Of a DNA stretch of 64,000 nucleotides, positions 48,732-59,971 are shown in pieces (the first letter of the stretch is position 1; the number at the start of each line of letters is the position of its first letter). Location of the stretch: contig NC_080559.1 in NCBI RefSeq assembly GCF_030253575.1, positions 6,346,501-6,410,500 of the forward strand. Reading direction: 5' to 3'. Both the position numbers and the translations under genes were made by a program. Below the pieces are notes generated by a model, which saw nothing but the letters and a program-made list of their open reading frames with translations, ran no database searches and was not told where the DNA came from. This DNA is from Rhododendron vialii (Eukaryota; Streptophyta; Magnoliopsida; Ericales; Ericaceae).

Positions 48732-49499
48732 ATTTCGAGGTAGGAAATAATATTTTTTCCCAGCTTGTCTCTTACTAGTAATTATTTTGTTCTCGCTGAC
48801 ATGCTGCTAGATGTGAAGCCAGTTTTGGATGTACAATTTACTATGCATAAAGTTGTGGAGGGAAATTTTTGGTAGAGCATATAAGCTCATATTTTAGGTA
48901 TCCTATTAGCTTCTTCATTGATTGGACTTTGCGGTTAATAGGATTTGTTTGTTAGGTTGATATCTCTGTGTAAGACAATTTATATAGTTTTAGTAAACCC
49001 CGACCATTTATATTCATGTAACCGGATTTTTTCAAACTGGTCTCTCGTTGTTATAGATATATGCAAATTTGCTTAGCTCACCATGTTAATAGTTTGGGAG
49101 AAATAACAACACATATGTAGTGATCTTAGAGAATGGGTATTCCAGCAATTTTTTAGTGCATGCATCCATTCTGTTTGATGATACAGAAATTCCTTGCGTT
49201 AAGTGAACAAAATGCAGATGATACCACTTATAGAAACTCGATCTTCTGTTCTAGGGTTTCTGATCTCAATTTTACTTGCCCTTTGCTTTATTTTATTTTA
49301 TTTTATTTTATTTGTTGAGATTTTAGACTTCCTTCGATCTCTGATTTTTTCTTAGGTGGTTGTTTAGGAATTCTTCCTTGGGTCTCCATTTGTTGTGGGA
49401 GTCCTATAATCTGGTTCAAACATTCTCTATTTGGCCTTTGATCATGGTTTTGTTTGTGAAATGATGATGCTACAAATCATGAGGAAGATCGTCCCTAAT
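48732..49499. other. SUVR3 3' flank
   Basis: No gene seen. Contains a (TTTTA)n run at about 49289-49314. Some of this is presumably SUVR3 3' UTR; a polyadenylation site could not be chosen. Confidence 0.5.
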
Positions 49500-51240
49500 G
49501 TGACTGGGGTTTGTGATCTATTGGCGTGGGAAGAAGATGTTGGAGGTATCTTAGGGGTAGCAAGGAAGAGCTTTCTTGGAAGTTTGAGAAGGGGCAACAA
49601 ATTGTTGGAGGGTTGGACCAATTAAGAGAAGGGAGGTTAGCTTCTAGTTTAGATCTATTAATACGGGGGAATGGAGTCAAGTCATCAACAAAGAAGTGTG
49701 AGGGTGCGCAATGTCGAATCTGACATTGCTGTAGCTTAAGAGGCCTTTGTAAAGGATGGGCTGTCTCATTTTCACTCCATTAGGGTGGTGCAGACTGGTA
49801 TGGATTCGAATGGGTTCGGGAGGGGCAGTTGCATGGTGGCTTAAGTGGTAGCCTAACTTTAGCCTTTTCCAACCCGTGATGGGAAGAACTCGCCCAATGG
49901 CACCTAAAGAAGGCTTTTATGTAATGCCCCAAGTTAACTACTTGCTTGAGTTTAACAGAACGACCCAAAATCCTTAAATTCTCCATTATGCAACGTAAGC
50001 TTATTCAAAGGAGCTTAAAAAGTTATCAAGCTTTTAAGTGTAGTCAATTCATCTGTGCTATGGGGTCTCTTTCCCTTTAAGCTGATACTCTGGATAAATG
50101 GATCCGCGCCTACATCATTAAGAGACAATGCTTGTGGTCTATGTTTGTTCCTGAATGTGCGTCATGGACCATTACAAAAATTTTCAAGCTCGGGCCTTTA
50201 CTTCTGCCATGGATCACTTATGTGGTGGGAAATGGACTTAAAACCTTCTTGAGGTTGTTACAACTGGCATCCTCTTGATCAATTACATAACAAGTTTGGA
50301 GCAAGAGTGGTCTACCACTTGGGGAGAAATCTTAATGCTAAAGTTGGTTGGAAATGGTATGGCCTAGAAGAAGGAATTTTGTTACGCAGGAGATCATGGA
50401 CAGTACACCTGGGTCTTTGCTGCCTAATGCATCTCAGGAAGACATATAGTGGTTTGGAACCTTACTGCTACTGGGAAATATTCTGTTAATTCTGCTTGGC
50501 ATGCACATAGAAGCACGTGCAAGACCCCTAGTTACATGGTACAAGGCTGTATGGTATAAACACTCGGTGCCAACGAGGTCAATAATCCTATGTTTGGGCA
50601 TTCTTGGTAGGTTTTTTTGCCGTGGATAGATTGCAAATATGGGGGATGTTACTCGATGATCAGTGTCTTGTGTAATACAGCAGGGGAAACCCTCGACCAT
50701 GTTTCTTTCATTACCCTTTTTGATCCTCTCAGATTTGGGGATAAATGCAAGGAAGACATGGGGCCTGTCCGGCTTGTACAACTATATCACAGTTACTGGA
50801 CTGGGCGGTGCAGAACAAGGGAGGCTTAAAATTTTCTGCATCTACTGCACGGACTCTCCTTGGCTGCATCTTTGTATCATGTTGGGAGGGGAAGGAATAG
50901 AAGAATATTGTGAGGACACTCGAGTGCTGGTGTTCTTCAGGTGCATTCCAGGATCATGACTGACCGAATTAGAGCCTGCATTAGCTCGTGGAGGAGAGTA
51001 TAGAAGACTGATAGTAACATGATGCTATGCCTAGAATGGAACATATCAGCTAGAGTTTTTTGATTTAGCCTAATCTGCAGGGTCTAGCTTGTTTTGTTAA
51101 TCTGGTGTGTTGGCTAAGATTTGGTTGCTCCTGGTTATAGGGGTAGATTGATGGTCTAGGTCGGTCTGATTGTTGCTACTTCTGGTGAATGCCGCTGTGC
51201 TTTTGTAGCTTGTTTGGTTAATACAAAATTACAAGTTACC
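49500..51240 (+). pseudogene. Decayed L1-type LINE, reverse-transcriptase C-terminal region
   Basis: Frame-broken matches to the zinc-binding C-terminal region (zf-RVT) of plant L1 retrotransposon ORF2 run through about 50.4-51.0 kb. Recognisable fragments are WNLTATGKYSVNSAWHAH, PTRSIILCLGILGR, SVLCNTAGETLDHVSF and LYHVGRGRNRRIL, spread over different frames with several stops. Upstream fragments (50.05-50.4 kb) are weaker. No 5' end, ORF1 or endonuclease could be seen and there is no clear poly-A tail, so this is a 5'-truncated, inactive copy. Limits are approximate. Confidence 0.68.
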
Positions 51241-51749
51241 GAAGCGAAGTGTATTCAATTCTGATTTGGTTAACATAATAAGCCAAGCTCAAGGAGCAAC
51301 ACGCATTTTTGTTGAGTATGATGAGACAAGGAGTAACCCACGTGGTACTCCCAAGGTTTTAAATATCGGTTGTTTCGTATTGTATTGGGATTTTTCGATA
51401 CCATTACATCTCGATATCCCGGTTAGATGAAAAATCGCATGCGAATAAGTCTGTTCTCGTTACATATCAGTCCGTTTTTTATTGACTAACCGTTTTACGA
51501 CCGCTACGGCCTATGCTTGATCATTTCCGGTGATTTAGGCACTTATTATAAAAACCGTTTTCCAATCAGAAGTCAGAACTAGCTAGTAATTTTCCGTCTT
51601 GTCTTTGGTGTTCACTTTTGGGAAGCCACGTGTACCATCCCACGCCCCACGGGCAGCACAAATCTTGTGCTCTCCCAAGAAGACAGCTACCCAAACCGTA
51701 ATCTCTCTTGTGCAAACAAACCACTCCGTTCCTATTTTTTATTGGTTAT

Positions 51750-51860
51750 TGATTTTGCCACTCTATTTATTTTTAACGCCACTTTCCTGTAAGTGTATTT
51801 TTGTTGCAAAAAAATACTTGCAGGGGAGTGACGTTAACAAAAAAGAGAGTGACAAAATCA
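51750..51860. mobile_element. Tiny hairpin MITE
   Basis: TGATTTTGCCACTCT..AACGCCACTTTCCTG folds on CAGGGGAGTGACGTT..AGAGTGACAAAATCA, giving a stem of roughly 50 bp with mismatches. It lies about 540 bp upstream of the LBD20-like ATG. TSD not resolved. Confidence 0.65.
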
Positions 51861-52346
51861 TTTACTTTTTTTTTTCCCTTTTGATGATTCTTATTATTGT
51901 ACCAAAAAAATTGTTCCACTTGAAAAGTAATGGGCAAAAGTCTATGAGTTTAATTACTCTTTTACCCTTCACTTTTGAACTTAATCACTAGTAATAAAAA
52001 AAAGGCAATGGTGATGTTTTTAAAAGAGTTAAAAGGGTAAAAAGAAAAAAGAAAAATATGACAACTGCATTGATTATGTTTTCTTAATAAGTTGGAATCT
52101 CGGACCGAAGAAGTATGTAACTTACATGCATGCATGCGCAACGAACACAAGTGCAAATTGAACACTCCCTTTGCACGTGCACCCCTCACACCAAAACTGT
52201 TTTCCTCTTCACTCATTCCCTCTCTCTCTCTCTTATTTACCAACCATGCCGTCTCTTTCTTTCTCTCTTCCACTGATTCTTGCCACTTTCACCTTTGCCT
52301 TCACGAGACTAGCATGCATTTACTCTTCTCCATCACACTATTCTAG

Positions 52347-52352
52347 TATAAA
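52347..52352 (+). promoter_or_regulatory. Candidate TATA box for LBD20-like gene
   Basis: TATAAA in the context CTAGTATAAACACCCC, 46 bp before the ATG, followed by a CT-rich leader. Position fits a short 5' UTR; not independently supported. Confidence 0.45.
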
Positions 52353-52397
52353 CACCCCTCCAACCCTCTCTCTCTCTCATACTCTCTCTCTCTCTAC

Positions 52398-53665
52398 ATG
52401 GCCGAGACGTCGGAGGGCCGCCGGAGGGGCTCCGGAAAGCGCGCAATGGCCGCAGGCGATGCCGCGGTGCCCCCGGTTATGGCGCCGGCGCCGTGTGGGG
52501 CGTGCAAGTTCTTGAGGAGGAAGTGCATGAGCGGGTGCATCTTTGCTCCGCATTTCGGGACGGACCAGGGCGCGGCCCGGTTTGCGGCCGTGCACAAGGT
52601 GTTTGGGGCAAGTAACGTGTCGAAGCTGTTGCTGCACATTCCGGTGAGCCGGCGGAGTGATGCCGTGGTGACAATATCTTACGAAGCCCAGGCCAGATTG
52701 TCGGATCCGGTTTATGGTTGTGTGTCAACTATACTTGCTTTGCAGCAACAGGTCTATTTAAATATTTTTTTTTAATATGTTTCTAATTAAGGGAAATAAC
52801 ACGAAGTAGAAAAAGAAAAAAGAAAATCGTGCAAATAATGGCGGCTTGGAATTTGGTCACATAATGCGCATCCACGAGCGAAAATAGGAGTGAGATAAAC
52901 CTGTAACGGAGAGAAAATCGTGCAAATAAATGGCTTGGAATTGTGGCAGTCGAATTCACTAATCTTACCAAACATGTTTCTTATTTTTGTTTTTATTAAA
53001 ACATAAACCTGTTTCTACTTCTAGTTTCTTAAAAATAAAAAACTGAAAACTGAAAAGGTTCAAACGCGAGACAAGTTTATGGTACGAATTATTTTCGTGT
53101 AATCGGATGAAAATGAAACTAAGAACAGTTAGTGCATGTAGTTGCAAGCTGCTAACGGTGTTCGTTGTGGGTCTCAAAATTCCTGTGCATGGTTTCCAAT
53201 ACATTTTCTCTATCTATCTCTCTTTCACTCATTGATTCTCCGAGAATTAGCTTTTCCAAAATAAATGTCACAATGTTTCCAATATTAATGTAGGTGGCAT
53301 CTCTCCAAGCCGAGCTTGCAATGGTCCACACCCAGTTGCTAAACAGCAGGATAGCAGTAGCCAATGCCTTCCAAAACACAGAACACCATCAACACCAACA
53401 CCAGCAGCAACACCACATTGCAGCGCTGCAGCCGGCCTACTCCAACCACTCCTCAAACTCACACCACCTAGGCCTCCTCAACACCAGCACGAGCAACTTC
53501 AACTCGAATTTCGACCTTGTGTCGGGCGGTGGGGAAACGGCCCCGTCTTCGCACAGTTTCGAGCCTCTTCCGGTTTCGCGACCGCGAGAAGATCAGGAGG
53601 ACGAAGACGAGGACGAGAGTCGGGATCCGGTGCCGTTTGCTGATCAGATACTTCGTTCGAGATAG
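52398..53665 (+). CDS. LBD20: LOB-domain transcription factor, LBD20-like (class I)
   Basis: Two exons, 52398-52751 and 53294-53665, give 241 aa; the intron falls after LALQQQ, the conserved site in this family. The LOB domain has the zinc-finger-like CX2CX6CX3C block at Cys 33, 36, 43 and 47 ([14 protein letters not shown]). The GAS block [17 protein letters not shown] lies at 62-78. The coiled-coil LX6LX3LX6L spans Leu 115, 122, 126 and 133 across the exon junction, defining class [29 protein letters not shown] and a basic N-terminus are closest to LBD20/LBD19 rather than LBD16/18/29. The C-terminal half is low-complexity (His/Gln, Asn/Ser, then an acidic run) and probably regulatory. LBD proteins are nuclear DNA-binding regulators of organ and root development; LBD20 has been linked to jasmonate and Fusarium responses in Arabidopsis. 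Exact orthology is inferred. Confidence 0.9.
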
Positions 53666-53914
53666 TGACTTAATTAATTCTCTGCTCAATTTCCTCTTCT
53701 TTTTTTTTTTCATTTTTTGTTGAATAATTGGCCGTTATGCCAAAGCAAAACATATGTATTGGCTAATTAATAACAACCGTCATATCCCTGGTGTGTGAGT
53801 TCTCCCTCACTCTCAACAATGATCCAGATTTGTGCATGTCTTAGATGTTGACAGAGCCATAAGCCATGGTACGTAGCGAACCATTTTGGGCCCAAATTCT
53901 TTTTATTTATAAGG

Positions 53915-54318
53915 GGAGTGCTGCTACTGGGACCGATGGTCCAACACCGAAATCGTACTGACAGCCACGCCGGGCTGTCTCCGGCCACCGGACGGTCGAT
54001 CCAAGCCGTCCAAATTTTTTTTAAAAAAAACTGAGTGGGCCTATGCGAGAATCAACAACATCCGACGTGCTTAGATGCTTGATCTAAATACCCCATTTTT
54101 TCATATATACATGTATATACATATATACATGAAAAATAGGGTGTTTGGATCAAGCATCTTACACATATCGATGCCGTTGATTCCCGCGCAAGCCCCCTCG
54201 TTTTTTTTTTTAAAGAATTTTTGGACAGATTGAATCGGCCGTCTGGTGGCCGGAGACAGCCCGGCACGGCTGTCGGTACAATTTCGTTGCCGAACCCGTC
54301 GGTCCCTATAGGTTTTCC
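53915..54318. mobile_element. Hairpin (foldback) transposon, copy 2
   Basis: 404 bp, same family as 24748-25143: shared GACGGTCGATCCAAGCCGTCC-like arm, poly-T/A bend, GATCAAGCATC and an AT-rich centre of TATACATG units. The arms are more diverged than in copy 1. TTATAAGG occurs on both sides (53907-53914 and 54319-54326), an 8-bp TSD. It ends 10 bp before the TSD of the LTR retrotransposon. Confidence 0.88.
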
Positions 54319-57300
54319 TTATAAGGGACCCTATGTTGTGCCCCAGGTTTGCCCATACACTCATACACACACACAACAAACACACATATTACAGAGGAAA
54401 AATTCCGTTTACTAAGTATATATCAACAAATATACAAAAACATAAAAAAACCTCACCGGGGGAGCCACAATCGGCTCCCCACACTCAATCTCACCCTCTC
54501 AACTCACATATTTGCTACCACACATTCAACCTAATAAATACATCAATATTTATAAGGAAACCAAAGAGAAACAAAACAAAATAGAGGAGGCAGATTTTCC
54601 AAGAGCAATAAATGCTCTGCCATGCCAAGATCTTCCAGAGCATGCCTAAATCTTCCGGAGTCCATTTATGTTGCTCAATCTTTGACTTTTGGCAAGCCAT
54701 CGCCATCACTCACATGGGCGAATTCCAACAATCACCCCCTTCACTCAATGTGGGGTAATTGTCAAACCTGTTCAACCTATCTAGCAAATGCCTATGTCAC
54801 TTCAAGTCTAGCTTTCAGCACTCTCACACCAGAGTACCCATGCCCAACTGAATGTCTCCTTACTTGACTAGATCTTTTGAGACTAAACTCACAACACTGT
54901 TCGACTGCAATACTGCCACTCTAGCATCTTCCGTGTACCAGAGCACTAACACAGCTTTCCTTTGCTCACACCAGAAGCTCCATTCGCCAGATGATCTCAC
55001 ACACCACCTAGGAAGAGGCTGACTCCTGTCTCTGTTGACATACCGTATCCCTCACTGACCTACGTCGTACCTCCAAGCCAAGATACACAACTCGCGAATC
55101 TGGGATGTCTTTATCACTACTAGATCTCAGTGGCCCATACCAGCATAGTCGCCGATATACCACACCCCCTGACCGGAGTGCCCGCACCCCCTAACTAGAG
55201 TGCTTGCATCCAAAATCAGATGCTCTCAATCCATCATCCACAAGAACAATGTTCGCATCCCCCAGAAACAGTGTCTGCATTCGGCCTGCGTATGACCGAT
55301 CTCTAGCAGAACCCAACGGAATTAAACTGGCTCAACATCCCCGCCTGTCTCTCTGTTATACTTCCACATCTGAACTCGGATGACCCATTTGCCATCAACC
55401 ATTGTGAATTTCCAGGAAAGGATGGTGGGGACTTAGCCTCCTTAAAAACCATTCTTCTTCAACCCCTAGGTTGTTTTGCCAGAATTCACAATGTTTGCAA
55501 GTATTCCGCAATAGAGTCCATTTATATTACGCTCCTCCGTTGTTTAAACGCCCGCATCACTTCTCCGGATGCCAATAACTGCGTTCGATAAATTGCGAAC
55601 GCCCGTGCCCAGTCACGAAAAACAAAGTTAGAGACACCATCTTTCCTTCTCATATGGCCATATTTCCAGGAGAGGATCCAGTCACAAAATCCACGAAGGA
55701 AGAGATCCAGTGAAGCTTCAACTCGTCTCCATCTCAATTCCTCTATCCGGAGCACCAATGAACACTTCCCAGCAAGCTGTTGCACTTATCATGATCGGCT
55801 AGTATCCTACACACCTCCTGATTCATTCCCAGGCACACATATCAGTATGTCTTAGGTCGCGACTCCTTGTACTCTCGTGCCTCGTCTGCAACTTCTGTTC
55901 ATTGTTGATACACACCCATATTACTTAACCATGCTTGGCATCAGCTCTATTCTGCCATTGCACTCCCTCAAGCCTGCATAGGTGGCTCTTCATTGTTAGA
56001 CCGAAAATAACCATCCAATCAGCTCCTCCTACAACCCGAATCAAAAACTGCATGTTCGGATGATAGGTCTTCCTGGATTGATCCAGATTACTTCCGATTC
56101 TTGTTGATCATCTCCGCAAACACCTTGGTTGCCCTGATCAACTTCCAATCACAAGTCTGTCAATCCTCCTGGTGGGTAGCTTCCTTGCACTGTCTGTGTG
56201 TGCTCTCCAACCATCAACTCCTTTGTCCCTATCTGTCCACCCCCGTTCCATTCCAGGCTTTCTTAGCAGCCATCGATCTCTATCAATAATAGATCAATCT
56301 CTCAATAAGCGCCTGTGTCATTACCAAATGAGCTCTCTAGCACCCCCCCCCCCCCCAAATTGGAATACAACGCTCAAAAGAATGTATCCTTGCTCACTGC
56401 AATAGATCACGACCCATCTCACTTTGTTGCAAACCAGCCTCCTCATAACCTGATCAGCCTCCAAATGTCCGATTCCTACTCCACTAAGCAATCGCACCAC
56501 CTTAGGAGCCTCCACGCGAAAAATGGAGTGCGAGGTTGGATCCGAAGCGGTCCAAAAACATGTCTAGGGGTTGAACTGCAACTTTTTACAACTCTAGGGA
56601 CTCAAACGTAATCCAATGCAATTTTAGCCACATATCATCACAGTACTATTCACCCGTATAGCACTATTCACCCATACGGCACTATTCCCATGTATGGTAC
56701 CATTCACCTGTACGGTTGCACATACCTTTAGAGGTGACTACCACACCGGATAATTTCTCTTGTCATCCTTTAATCATTCCGCAGCTTTCCTTCTCCATTT
56801 TTCGAAAAAAAAATTCAGTGCCGAGCGCAGGGGCGGATTGGGCATGAGCACAGATGGGTCACGTGACCCACCTAGAATTTTGGGGATTTTTTTTTTATTT
56901 TATAACTTTTGGAACCGAAACGTGGATTACCCCCACCACAGGCGCTTCTCTCTCTAAACATATTGTTCTCGCCCAAACGGCGGAAACCCTCGTTCAGAAT
57001 CAATCTTCAAGTATCGATCGTGAATCAATCTTCAACGTATCGTTTGGAATCAATCTTCAAGACTTCAACCCTTGTCATCTTGTTTGAGTCTGGAATCAGT
57101 CTGAAAGATGAAACGGTGCCGAGTCTGCTGACGCCCTCAAGCCTCAACCCTCATCATCGTGAATCCTTGATCCCAAATCCCAATCCTCTCAGCTCTCGGC
57201 TCTCGTTATCTCGTTGACTCGCGTTCTCGATCAATCCACAAACCACAAGCAGCCAAGCAGGTAATAAGTTCGTTGATTAATTATATGCAAAAGTTTGCCT

Positions 57301-57545
57301 CTATTTACTTAGATTAGTTTTGTTTAATACAATAGTTTGCTTCTTATTATTCGATTAGTTTAGTTTAATCTAATCTAATTAGTTTAATACAATAGTTTAA
57401 TTCATTCATTCTCTCATTCATAGATTAGTTTAATCTAGGCACAATAATTTATTGATTAGTTTAATTGAAAAGGTATAGATTGTTTTGATTTTCTATTCTA
57501 AAAAATAGGGCTTAAAATTCTTTTTTCTTCTCTTAACAGTTAGTC

Positions 57546-59954
57546 ATGAAGAGATTTTACAAACCTGTAGTTGTAGAGGTGCCTAATTTGCCGGTAGAGG
57601 TGCCCAATTTGGAAAAGGATGATGATAATTCTCGACCACAAAAACAAAGACGTGTAGAAATTAACTTGGAAAACCTTCCCGCTGATCTTGGACTTCGACC
57701 CCGAATTGGTGATTATAATCCTAATGAGCAAGACCAAATCCGCAGATACTATTTGCAAAAGGGTCCCTTTCAACCACGTGACCATACTTTTCCGCAGACG
57801 CTATTTGTAAATAAATATCGACGTAACAAGGCGTGGTGCAACCAGTTTCCTACGTGGATAGAGTATAGCATAGCAAAAGATGCCGCATTTTGCCTTTATT
57901 GTTATCCTTTCAAGCCAGAGATCAGAGATCAAGCGGGCGGGGATAAATTTGATGGTAAGGGTTACTCAAATTGGAAGAAGAAGAAGATAATCAATGATCA
58001 TGTGGGAGGCCCGAATAGTGCTCATAATCAAGCTTGGGGTAAGTGTGAGGACTTGATAAACCAAAGGCAACATATTCAAACAGTATTTGACAATCAATCA
58101 AACCAAGCTAGAATTGATTATCGAATCCGCTTGAATGCGTCGGTTGATTGTATTCGGTTTCTCGTTAGACAAGGAATTGCATTTCGTGGTCATGATGAAT
58201 CTGAACATTCAAGTAACCAAGGTAACTTTCTTAAACTTTTAAAGTTTCTTGCCGACCAGAATGAAGAAGTCAAAGGTGTTGCATTGGATAATGCTCCACA
58301 GAATTTGAAGTTGATTTCTCCTAATATTCAAAAGGACATTGTAAGTGCAGCTGCTTTTGAAACTATGAAAGCGATTGTGAAAGATCTTGATGATTCACTC
58401 TTTTCAGTTTTGGTTGATGAAGCTGGGGACATATCAATCAAAGAGCAAATGGCAGTTGCAATACGGTATATGGACAAAAAAGGTAATGTGATTGAGCATT
58501 TTATGGGCATTGAGCACGTTGCAAATACCGATGCTCTCTCACTGAAGGAAGCAATGGAGATGTTATTTTGTTGACTTGGATTAAGTATGTCTAGATTAAG
58601 GGGGCAAGGTTACGATGGGGCAAGTAATATGCAAGGTGAGTTTAATGACCTTAAGACTTTAATATTAAATGAGAATTCATGTGCATATTATGTGCATTGC
58701 TTTGCACATCAATTACAACTAGCACTTGTGGTTGTGGCAAAGAATCATGAGGATATTTCCATGCTGTTTTATATTGTTAATAAAATGGTGATTAGTGTTG
58801 GAGTATCATGTAAACGCCTTGATATTCTAAAAGGGATACACTACACTAATGTTGTCGAGGCACTTAGTGTTGGAGAGCTTTCAAGTAGGCAAGGCTTAAA
58901 TCAAGAAACTAACCTTAAACATCTTGGTGATACACGGTGGGGCTCGCACTATGGTACTTTAATAAGCATAATGAATATGTTTTCACCTGTGATTGATGTG
59001 CTTCAAATCATATTTGATAAGGGTACATACTCAGAACAACGATCTGAAGCAAAGGTATTGAAGAACTTGATGCGGTCTTTTGAATATGTTCTCAGTCTTC
59101 ACTTGATGAAAGCAGTGTTGGCTTCTTCTTTTTTGAAAGGTGCAGTGTTGGCTTTTACATCAGAGTTGTCACAAGCGCTACAAAGAAAAGATCAAGATAT
59201 TGTGAATGCTATATATTTGGTTCAAACATCAAAAAGAAGACTCCAGGTGACGAGGGATAGTGGCTGAGATTCTTTATTTATTGTTGTTTCATCCTTTTGT
59301 GAAAAGTATGGAATTAATGTCCCCAACATGGATGATAAATTTGTTGTTGAAGGGAAAGGCCAATGAAAAGCACAACAAATTACTAACTTGCATTATTATC
59401 ACGTCGAGGTTTCTGCTAGAGTTATTGATATGCAATTTCAAGAACTAAATGCTCGTTTCACCGAGGTAAATAGTGAGTTGTTACTTTGTGTGGCATGTTT
59501 AAATCCATCCAACTGCTTCAATGATTTTGCAAAGGAGAAATTGATTCGTCTTGTCGAGTTTTATCCAAAAGAATTTTCTCCAGTAGAGCTCATGATTCTT
59601 TTTGATCAGCTTGATTCATATATCTTTGATGTGCAATTGAATGAGGATTTTTCGAGGTTAAATGGACTTAATGATCTTTCTAAGAAAATGGTAGAGACCG
59701 GGAGAGATAAACTATATCCTTTAGTTTACTTGCTCTTGAAATTGGCATTGATCTTACCGGTTGCAACTGCTACTGATGAAAGAGTGTTTTCTGCGATGAA
59801 CATTGTGAAGAATCGACTGCGGAATCGAATGAATGATTAGTGGTTGAATAATAGTTTGGTAGTGTACATAGAAAGAGATGTTTTTGATGGGATTGAAAAC
59901 GATACAATCATGCAAAGCTTTCAGAACATGAAAACCCGTCGTTGTCAATTGTAA
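57546..59954 (+). pseudogene. hAT transposase pseudogene (TTF-type Zn finger, DUF4371, hAT dimerisation)
   Basis: One reading frame of about 803 codons runs from ATG 57546, just after an AG acceptor in CTTAACAG, to TAA 59952. It has no frameshift but four in-frame stops: TGA 58572, TGA 59265, TGA 59364 and TAG 59838. Domain order: TTF-type zinc finger (WCNQFPTWIEYS, DAAFCLYCYPF, about residues 98-122), DUF4371 core (SVLVDEAGDISIKEQMAVAI, RGQGYDGASNMQGEF, YYVHCFAHQLQLAL), then the C-terminal hAT dimerisation region (KLALILPVATATDERVFSAM). The stops sit where related proteins have Arg, Trp, Arg and Gln, so each is explained by a C-to-T or G-to-A change. It cannot make a full protein. A 5' non-coding exon is likely upstream. 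Confidence 0.92.
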
Positions 59955-59971
59955 TAACTTTTAGGAAGTAA

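Larger units (their letters stand above)
51241..52397. other. Upstream region of the LBD20-like gene
   Basis: Contains a degenerate TTTTAAATATCGG-type repeat near 51355, a hairpin MITE (51750-51860), purine-rich AT sequence, and CT-rich tracts at 52210-52231 and 52367-52395, typical of a plant 5' leader. No other gene. Confidence 0.6.

Noticed and set aside
55522-55785. 87-codon minus frame in the LTR element interior as a retroelement gene
   Set aside because: Sense orientation and a plausible composition, but no gag, protease, RT or integrase motif; too short to call a gene.
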